Assembly (NCBI GenBank): GCA_046347155.1
Contig: JAXMGT010000002.1
Location: forward strand, 868,001 to 932,000
Length of the DNA stretch: 64,000 nt
Reading direction: 5' to 3'
DNA from: RPQJ01 sp046347155
GTDB lineage: Bacteria > Pseudomonadota > Gammaproteobacteria > Steroidobacterales > Steroidobacteraceae
Made by a program: the position numbers and the translations under genes. Below, in pieces: positions 59,501 through 64,000 of the stretch. The notes beneath the pieces were generated by a model. The model did no database searches, was not told the DNA's origin, and was given only the letters and a program-made list of their open reading frames with translations. How positions within the stretch are numbered: the stretch's first letter is position 1; the number at the start of each line of letters is the position of its first letter.

Positions 59501-59769
59501 AGGGCGTCGCCTACCGCCGCAGCGGGCGCTTCGCCGAGGCGCAGGCCGCGTACGAGGCTGCGATCGCCGGCTCGCCCGGGCACCCGACGCCCGAACGCAA
59601 CCTCGGCATCCTGCTCGATCTCTATCTCGACGACCCGGCGGCCGCGCTGCCGCACTACGAGCGATACCAGCAGCTGACGGGCGGCAGCGATCCCGAGACC
59701 GGGCCGTGGCTCGTCGAGCTGCGCACGCGCATCGGCCAGGTGCAGCGCACGGCGGAGACCCAGCCATGA
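56569..59769 (+). CDS. Very large TPR-type repeat protein, exported (component 2)
   Basis: A 1066-residue exported protein. A signal peptide (VNRRLLAAVLACLAAVAPVHA) is followed by at least fifteen TPR-like helix pairs, such as RRGEVFFSEGRYADAEQAYA, YAALGDLYVEKERYQDAAEAYR and the C-terminal NLQGVAYRRSGRFAEAQAAYE. It resembles the large TPR proteins encoded beside TolQ/TolR genes in Agl/Glt-type clusters, where they form periplasmic scaffolds. The GTG at 56569 (GTGA overlap) is required for the signal peptide; upstream codons are a shadow of the previous gene. The end overlaps the next gene (ATGA). Confidence 0.82.
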   Translation: MNRRLLAAVLACLAAVAPVHAAHKSEPGTLGDLGTRAAPVDRAVAVEAEAGQAARSYEEFLRIPDTDPALRAQALRRLGDLRLAESETLRADQGAESPAAAEAAREAVAAYRQLLAEQPQVAGADAVLYQLARASESLGDTDGARAALDQLAARYPTGAHYGEAQFRRGEVFFSEGRYADAEQAYAAVQALGPTSEFYVQAVYKRGWALFKQSQDVESEAVFLTLLDTVLVHDGRVRSQSDLSRPEQELTSDALRALAITFASDEGPKTLEAALDRHGPAPYEARVYAALGDLYVEKERYQDAAEAYRAYASRRPMDDEAPLMIVRATDAYARGGFASLVLDGKRQLVEQYGPGSEYWRVHADDLNPAVSSAVQASLLDLAQYHHALAQKGSAADRDVAVRWYRAYLEGFDSSPAAPATRLLLADLLFEGARYDEAAPEYERAAYSYPTNPESARAGYAALVAWDKAAAAAPEAARAPLEAREIDSSLRFAAAFPDHPETPAVLTRTTKTLFDAGDRLRAESVAQQVLALGPRATPEQQRVAWTVLAHTWFDDGRYADAEHAYAELASRIPAGDPQAGEISERLAASVYRQGEAKQQAGDPAGAVQDFLRVATVAPTSPAAAKGQYDAATLLIASKDWTGAAQVLERFRADYPNDELQPEVTRKLAVVYQEGGRGHDAAVELERIAARDAEPADVRRAALWQAAELYAASSDAAGATRAYTAYVARFPTPVDAAIEARQELALLSSSAGNQAETTHWLEEIVAADAAAGASRTDRTRFLAAQASLQLAQPLDAAARAVALTAPLDRSLARRKTAMEAALAAWSRAADYGVAGVTTEATWAMADLYRDFGAALLASQRPAGLSAEELEQYDLLLEEQAYPFEEKAIGIHATNAHRAATGTWDEWVIKSYSALAQMKPARYQRQERLDAADAAPGTPPEALASIAAALASLEQGKDDAAIEQAQAALALDPANAVARNLQGVAYRRSGRFAEAQAAYEAAIAGSPGHPTPERNLGILLDLYLDDPAAALPHYERYQQLTGGSDPETGPWLVELRTRIGQVQRTAETQP

Positions 59770-60206
59770 AGCGATCCCTGCGTAGCGCCGTCGTCATCGC
59801 GCTGCTCGCGTCCCCGGTTGCGTCGCCTGCAGCCGAGCCGACGCCGATCGACCGCGCCTCGGCGGCACCGGCCGCCCACACGTCGCCCGCGCCGGCCGCC
59901 CCGGCACCGGCCCCGGCCGCGCGCACCGCGTCCGTGGCCAAGGCGCACGACCGGCTCGACCTCGACTCGACCTCGATCACCGGCAACCGCGAGCTGCCGA
60001 AGGTGATGAGCATCGTGCCGTGGAAGGACGCCGAGCCGCCCGCCGGCCCGGACCGCCCGATGAACAGCCTGGTCGAAGAGGTGCTTTCGCCGATCGACCG
60101 CGACGAGTTCCGACGAGAAGTCTCCTATTTCGGAGACCTGACCACCCCGGCACGGCCGGACATTGCAACGACCAACAGTACTTCCCCCGGAGTCAAGCAG
60201 CCATGA
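59766..60206 (+). CDS. Small exported Pro/Ala-rich protein
   Basis: A 146-residue protein. The N-terminal signal ends near SPAAEP; residues 30-58 are a flexible Ala/Pro linker and the rest is short and conserved-looking (LDSTSITGNRELPKVMSIVPWK, SLVEEVLSPIDRDEFRREV). I do not recognise a family. It sits between the large TPR gene and the TolQ-like gene, overlapping both by 4 bases, so it is made in step with them and is probably an accessory or plug of the TolQ/ExbD motor. Confidence 0.65.
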   Translation: MKRSLRSAVVIALLASPVASPAAEPTPIDRASAAPAAHTSPAPAAPAPAPAARTASVAKAHDRLDLDSTSITGNRELPKVMSIVPWKDAEPPAGPDRPMNSLVEEVLSPIDRDEFRREVSYFGDLTTPARPDIATTNSTSPGVKQP

Positions 60207-60928
60207 ACGCCATAGACCTGGTAGTCGCCTTCTTCAGGAACGGAGGAGTGTTCCTGTATCCCATCGCCGCCGTGTTCGCGATCGGCCTCGCGATCGCGAT
60301 CGAGCGTTTCATCTACCTGAGCAAGGTCCAGCGCGGCAACCGCGCGCTGTGGGCCGAGCTCGCCCCGCTGATCCAGGCGGGCAACTTCCGCAAGGCCATG
60401 GAAGTGGCGAGCGCCACGGATTCCGCGCTCGCGACGATCATGCGTTACGGCCTGACGCGCATCTCGACCGCCCGTCGCCGGGACGACATCGAGAAGGCGA
60501 TGGAGGAGAGCCTGATCGAGGTGATCCCGCGGCTCGAGAAGCGCACGCACTACCTCGCGACGCTTGCCAACATCGGCATGCTGATGGGCCTCCTCGGCAC
60601 CGTGATCGGTCTGATCAACGCCTTCTCGGCGGTGGCGGCCGTCAACCCGTCCGAAAAGGCCGCGCTGCTCTCGGCCAGCATCTCGGTGGCGATGAACAAC
60701 ACGGCGCTCGGCCTCGGGCTCGCGATCACGCTGCTGCTGTGCCACATGTACCTCGAGACCCGCACCACGGAGCTGGTAGACAGCCTCGAGGTGGCCTCGG
60801 TCAAGTTCCTCAACGCCGTGACGGAGCGCCGTGACCCGGCCGCCGACCGGATCGAGGACGCGGAGGCTTCGGCCGTGATCGCGCGGGCCCGTGCGCGCGA
60901 GGCGCTGGCCGGAGCGGCACGCGCATGA
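60203..60928 (+). CDS. TolQ/ExbB/MotA-type proton channel protein
   Basis: A 241-residue inner-membrane motor subunit with three transmembrane helices: about residues 14-36, 117-140 (LANIGMLMGLLGTVIGLINAF) and 160-185 (NTALGLGLAITLLLCHMYL). With two ExbD/TolR proteins it should convert proton flow into mechanical work across the periplasm, as AglR does with AglQ/AglS in Myxococcus. The start ATG overlaps the preceding gene. The stop overlaps the first exbD-like gene (ATGA). The closest classic names are TolQ and ExbB, but no TolA, TolB or TonB-receptor gene is adjacent. Confidence 0.9.
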   Translation: MNAIDLVVAFFRNGGVFLYPIAAVFAIGLAIAIERFIYLSKVQRGNRALWAELAPLIQAGNFRKAMEVASATDSALATIMRYGLTRISTARRRDDIEKAMEESLIEVIPRLEKRTHYLATLANIGMLMGLLGTVIGLINAFSAVAAVNPSEKAALLSASISVAMNNTALGLGLAITLLLCHMYLETRTTELVDSLEVASVKFLNAVTERRDPAADRIEDAEASAVIARARAREALAGAARA

Positions 60929-61437
60929 AGAACTCGACGCTGGCGCGCCGGCAGCAGCGCAACCATGCGCGCTACCGGGGTCGCAACGACCTGAACATCG
61001 TGCCGATGCTGGACGTCATGACCATCCTGACGTTCTTCCTGATCTTCTCGGCCGTGTTCTCGAAGACGAGCGTGCTGGAGCTCGACCTGCCGGGCCCGGG
61101 GGCCCGTGCAGACTCGACGCCGCCCGCGCTCCAACTCGAGGTGATCGTGCGCCGCACCGGCATCGAAGTCGCCGACCGTGGCACCGGCGTGCTCGCGGCC
61201 GTTCCGCTCACCGAGCGGGGCAACCAGGACGTGGTCCGGCTCTCGGCGGTGCTCGCCGAGATCAAGGGCCGCTACCCGACCGTGGACGGCGCGACGATGC
61301 TGGTCGACGAGAACGTCGACTACGACACGATCGTCCAGGTGATGGACGCCGTGCGGGCACGGCAGCAGGTCGACGGGCCGCACGTGACCAGCACGCCGCT
61401 CTTCCCGCGCATCTCCCTTGGGGACGCACCGACATGA
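60925..61437 (+). CDS. ExbD/TolR-type motor protein (copy 1)
   Basis: A 170-residue protein with one N-terminal transmembrane helix (NIVPMLDVMTILTFFLIFSA) whose Asp30 is the conserved proton-carrying residue. A periplasmic ExbD-like domain follows (LQLEVIVRRTGIEV, YDTIVQVMDAVRAR). Two ExbD/TolR genes in a row are typical of Agl/Glt-like and some other TolQR systems, not of classic Tol-Pal. Overlaps at both ends (ATGA) indicate coupled translation. Confidence 0.9.
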   Translation: MKNSTLARRQQRNHARYRGRNDLNIVPMLDVMTILTFFLIFSAVFSKTSVLELDLPGPGARADSTPPALQLEVIVRRTGIEVADRGTGVLAAVPLTERGNQDVVRLSAVLAEIKGRYPTVDGATMLVDENVDYDTIVQVMDAVRARQQVDGPHVTSTPLFPRISLGDAPT

Positions 61438-61940
61438 TACGCACCGGCCTGAAGCGACACGCGCGTCACGGCAAGAGCGGGGGTGGGCACGGGCCCCTCG
61501 CGCTCGTGCCGATGATCGACATGCTCACGATCCTCGTCGTGTACCTGCTGGTTCACACGGCGGACACGGAGATCCTGCCGAACACACGCAACATCGCGAT
61601 CCCGCAGTCCGTGTCCGTTCAGAAGCCGCGCGAGACGACGCTCGTGACCGTGACGCGCGACATGCTGTACGTGAACGGCCAGGCGGTGGTCTCGGTGGCC
61701 GACGTCGGCGGCTCCGCGCAGAACGTCATCGAACCCCTGCGCGCGGCGCTCGCCGCCCAGCCCGCGAGCCTGCTGCCGGGCGCCGAGGGGCGTCGGGAGG
61801 TCACGGTGATGGCGGAGAAGTCGCTGCCGTACACGGTCCTCAAGAAGGTCGTCGCGAGCTGCTCGGCCGCCGACTACGCAAAGGTGTCGCTGGCCGTCGT
61901 CGAGCGCGAGCAGGCGCTCGCGTCGCGGATCGGGGCCTGA
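61434..61940 (+). CDS. ExbD/TolR-type motor protein (copy 2)
   Basis: A 168-residue paralogue of the preceding gene. Its membrane helix (LALVPMIDMLTILVVYLLVH) keeps the key acidic residue as Asp29. The periplasmic domain is more divergent (ETTLVTVTRDMLYVNGQAVV, EKSLPYTVLKKVVASCS). The two copies probably assemble together in one motor (as AglQ and AglS do). The ATG at 61434 overlaps the previous stop; GAGG precedes the next start. Confidence 0.9.
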   Translation: MIRTGLKRHARHGKSGGGHGPLALVPMIDMLTILVVYLLVHTADTEILPNTRNIAIPQSVSVQKPRETTLVTVTRDMLYVNGQAVVSVADVGGSAQNVIEPLRAALAAQPASLLPGAEGRREVTVMAEKSLPYTVLKKVVASCSAADYAKVSLAVVEREQALASRIGA

Positions 61941-61953
61941 GGAGACGAGGCAC

Positions 61954-62880
61954 ATGAGCGTCGCGAACGCGGTCAACTACCGCCTCTACGAACTGCCCTG
62001 GACGCCGACGCCGGCCGACGAGCGCCGCCTCCGGCGCATCATCGGCGCGGCCCTCGGGCTGCTGATCGGCTTCGGGATCGTCATCCCGCTGCTGCCCGAG
62101 CGCCCGCGCGACGAGGTCGCGCCGCCGGCGGTCCCGGAGCGCATCGTCGAGTTCATCCTCGAGCAGCCCAAGCCGCCGCCCAAGGTCGAGCCGCCGCCGG
62201 TGCCGGTCGAGACGCCGCGCGTCGCGCGCCCGGTCGAGACGCCGGCGCCGGTCGCGCGCGAGGTGCCGAAGCCCGACCCGCGCAAGAAGGCCGCGCAGTC
62301 CGGCCTGCTCGCGCTGGCGGACCAGCTGCAGGAACTTCGCGACATCGACGTGAAGAACCCGACCGATGCGCAGCCGCTGAATGCCGGCACCGGCAACAAG
62401 ACGCGCGTCGACCGGGCGCTGCTCACGGCCAACACCGGGCAGGGCAGTGGCGGCATCACGGTCGGCCAGGCGAGCCACGGCTTCGGTGGCGGCACGACCG
62501 GGCTGAAGGGCATCAAGACCGCGGAGGTCAGCGGCGGCCCGGCCGCCGCGCCGGCCGCGGAGGCGCGTCGCTCCGGTTCGAGCGCCAAGGCGGCGCGCAC
62601 GCGCGAGGAGATCGAACTGGTATTCGATCGCAACAAGTCGGCCATCTACTCGATCTACAGCCGCGCGCTGCGGGACAACCCGGCCCTGCAGGGCAAGGTC
62701 GTGCTCGAGGTCACGATCGCGCCGTCGGGCGAGGTGACCGACTGCCACATCGTCTCGAGCGAACTCAACGACCCGGACCTCGAGCGCAAGCTCGTCGCGC
62801 GGGTCAAGATGTTCCGGTTCGAGGACAAGGACGTCGCGACGATGACGACCACGAAGCCGATCGAGTTCTTCCCGGCCTGA
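61954..62880 (+). CDS. AgmX/PglI C-terminal-domain (TonB-like) energy transducer
   Basis: A 308-residue protein. One transmembrane helix (about residues 32-48, IGAALGLLIGFGIVIPLL) follows a short cytoplasmic tail. Then comes a Pro-rich linker (residues 55-105), a Gly-rich region, and a C-terminal domain EIELVFDRNKSAIYSIYSRA ... KVVLEVTIAPSGEVTDCHIV that I recognise as the AgmX/PglI type, related to TonB-C. In Myxococcus these proteins transmit motor force to the Glt apparatus. Its position after TolQ-ExbD-ExbD completes an energy-transducing set. It is the last gene before a hairpin and the alpha-2-macroglobulin gene. Confidence 0.88.
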   Translation: MSVANAVNYRLYELPWTPTPADERRLRRIIGAALGLLIGFGIVIPLLPERPRDEVAPPAVPERIVEFILEQPKPPPKVEPPPVPVETPRVARPVETPAPVAREVPKPDPRKKAAQSGLLALADQLQELRDIDVKNPTDAQPLNAGTGNKTRVDRALLTANTGQGSGGITVGQASHGFGGGTTGLKGIKTAEVSGGPAAAPAAEARRSGSSAKAARTREEIELVFDRNKSAIYSIYSRALRDNPALQGKVVLEVTIAPSGEVTDCHIVSSELNDPDLERKLVARVKMFRFEDKDVATMTTTKPIEFFPA

Positions 62881-62889
62881 CGACCGCGG

Positions 62890-62908
62890 GGCCGGGCACC
62901 GCCCGGCC
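62890..62908 (+). terminator. Hairpin after the AgmX-domain gene
   Basis: An 8-bp perfect GC stem (GGCCGGGC / GCCCGGCC) with a 3-base loop, 9 bases past the stop. No T-run. It may separate the machine operon from the alpha-2-macroglobulin gene or only attenuate. Confidence 0.4.
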
Positions 62909-62959
62909 TCGCCGGTTGCTATGCTCGCGAGCGGGAGTGGGTTGCGCAGGAGGCGCCCC

Positions 62960-64000
62960 ATGATGGCTGCTCGGACGACCTGGGTGTTCGCGGCGCTCGC
63001 CGCGCTGGCCGCACTGGCCGCGCGCTCCGCGCCTGCTCCCGTCGCCCCGGCCGCGGGCGGCGCCACGGCGGCGGCGTCGCAGCCCGCCGCACCGAACCCC
63101 GTCCGGTTCGGCGAATTCTCCCCCACGGGCACCGTCAAGAAGGTGCGCCAGGTTCGGGCCCGGTTCCAGACGCCGATGATCGCGCTCGGCGACACGGAGG
63201 CCCGTGCCCCGTTCGACGTCGACTGCAGCCCGGCCGGGCAGGGCCGCTGGGTCGACGGGTACAACTGGGTCTACGACTTCGACGCGGACCTGCCGTCCGG
63301 CGTCCGCTGCCGGTTCACGCTGCGACGCGGCCTCGCGGACCTCGCCGGCGCACCGGTCACCGCACGCGGCGCTTTCCGATTCGACACCGGCGGGCCGGCG
63401 ATCGTCGCGAGCCTGCCCATGGACGGGTCGACGGACGTCGACGAGGACCAGGCCTTCCTGTTCAAGCTCGACGGTGCGGTGAACGAGGCGTCGATCCGGG
63501 ACCACGTCCATTGCGTGGTCGATGGCCTGGCCGAGGCGCTGCCGGTGCGCATCGTGCGGGGCGCCGAACGGGACGCCGTGCTCGCCCAGCGCCGCCGGCT
63601 CGGCTACGCGTACTACGCGCTGCTCTGGAAGGATGCGAACGTGTCCTACGCGCGGGTCACCGACGCCCGGATGCGCGAGGCCGAAGCCACGATCGTCGTG
63701 CTGCGTTGCGCGCGGCCCCTGCCCCCCGATGCGAAGGTCCAGGTCGCCTGGGGTCCCGGCGTGGCGTCGCCGAACGGCCTGGCGACGTCGGTCGTCCAGC
63801 GCATCGCCTACCAGGTCCGGCCGGCGTTCGCCGCTCGCGTCGAGTGCACGCGCGCCAACGCCAGCGCCGGCTGCCTGCCGATGACGCCGATCGAAGTGCA
63901 GTTCAACGCGCCGGTGCCGCGCGAGCTCGCGCTGGCCGTGCGGCTGGAGTCCGGCGGACGGGTGTTCGAACCCACCCCCATCGAAGGCGACCAGGCGCCG
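62960..64000 (+). CDS. Bacterial alpha-2-macroglobulin family protein, 3'-truncated by the window edge
   Basis: The frame is open from ATG 62960 to the last base (347 codons). An ideal ribosome site AGGAGG lies 6 bases upstream. A signal peptide (MMAARTTWVFAALAALAALA...) leads into an N-terminal domain with FGEFSPTGTVKKVRQVRARF, GRWVDGYNWVYDFDADLPSG and CRFTLRRGLADLAG, which I recognise from the large (about 1500-2000-residue) bacterial alpha-2-macroglobulins. These periplasmic or surface proteins trap proteases with a thioester or bait region, which would be outside the window. An ATG at 62963 is an equally possible first codon. Confidence 0.82.
   Translation, partial: MMAARTTWVFAALAALAALAARSAPAPVAPAAGGATAAASQPAAPNPVRFGEFSPTGTVKKVRQVRARFQTPMIALGDTEARAPFDVDCSPAGQGRWVDGYNWVYDFDADLPSGVRCRFTLRRGLADLAGAPVTARGAFRFDTGGPAIVASLPMDGSTDVDEDQAFLFKLDGAVNEASIRDHVHCVVDGLAEALPVRIVRGAERDAVLAQRRRLGYAYYALLWKDANVSYARVTDARMREAEATIVVLRCARPLPPDAKVQVAWGPGVASPNGLATSVVQRIAYQVRPAFAARVECTRANASAGCLPMTPIEVQFNAPVPRELALAVRLESGGRVFEPTPIEGDQAP

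Noticed and set aside
57205..59655. 816-codon open frame on the minus strand
   Set aside because: Antisense to the large TPR gene; no domain, signal or ribosome site.
60203..62880. Classic Tol-Pal or TonB-ExbBD system
   Set aside because: No TolA, TolB, Pal or TonB-dependent receptor is nearby; two ExbD genes, an AgmX/PglI domain and large TPR proteins point to an Agl/Glt-like set instead.
1..64000. tRNA or rRNA genes, insertion sequences, phage genes
   Set aside because: I looked for tRNA-like TTCGAATC loops, transposase motifs and integrase motifs in gaps and frames and found none.

Overview
The window is high-GC DNA from a proteobacterium, most likely a gammaproteobacterium. The fused RlmKL rRNA methyltransferase, the AceK/Icd pair, the PotFGHI-type polyamine importer and tight ATGA/GTGA operon overlaps all point that way. 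I do not commit to a family. About 52 protein genes fill it densely. There is no rRNA, tRNA, insertion sequence or CRISPR array that I can see, and no gene-free stretch exceeds 300 bases.

Layout. 1-3365: the end of rlmKL, a thioesterase-like gene and queD. 3382-15527: a polyamine locus with two PuuA-like glutamine-synthetase-fold ligases, a PuuB-like FAD oxidase, PuuD, an SpuC-like aminotransferase, two PotF-like binding lipoproteins and PotGHI. It is followed by a polyphosphate-glucokinase-type ROK gene only 4 nt after potI. A GGGGWTA/TAACCCC heptamer array precedes the aminotransferase, and a 113-nt long inverted repeat follows the kinase. 16434-19527: a translationally coupled aminotransferase, omega-amidase and trans-sulfuration PLP enzyme. 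19579-25687: an NTP/NDP-exchanger-like membrane protein, an exported metallophosphatase fused to a kinase-like domain, an exported kinase-like protein and an ArnT-like glycosyltransferase. 25684-28771: aceK and icd. 28864-38474: a sialidase-fold lipoprotein, then a copper/silver efflux set (CusC, CusB, CusA and a CopA-type ATPase). 38510-39619: agmatine deiminase, which feeds putrescine metabolism.

39616-64000 is the most unusual part. A leftward operon encodes a lipoprotein with TolB-like repeats and CxxCH sites (hydrazine-synthase-alpha-like), an SH3/beta-barrel protein, an outer-membrane beta-barrel, a TlpA-type thioredoxin, DUF4266 and DUF3570. A divergent rightward operon encodes two more CxxCH proteins (one with a LamG domain), a Tat-type exported DUF1501-like protein, a SAM methyltransferase and the flavin transferase ApbE. 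A new transcription unit then starts with a good -35 box and a GEMM-I cyclic-dinucleotide riboswitch whose 3' end touches the start codon of a secreted redoxin. This unit continues with a coiled-coil protein, two large repeat proteins, a small exported protein, a TolQ/ExbB protein, two ExbD/TolR proteins and an AgmX/PglI C-terminal-domain protein. A bacterial alpha-2-macroglobulin begins at the right edge.

My reading is an envelope-spanning, proton-motive-force-driven machine related to the Myxococcus Agl/Glt gliding apparatus. It is controlled by a cyclic dinucleotide and sits beside an exported redox module (CxxCH proteins, ApbE, thioredoxins). The parts list is seen in the sequence. That they form one system is inference.
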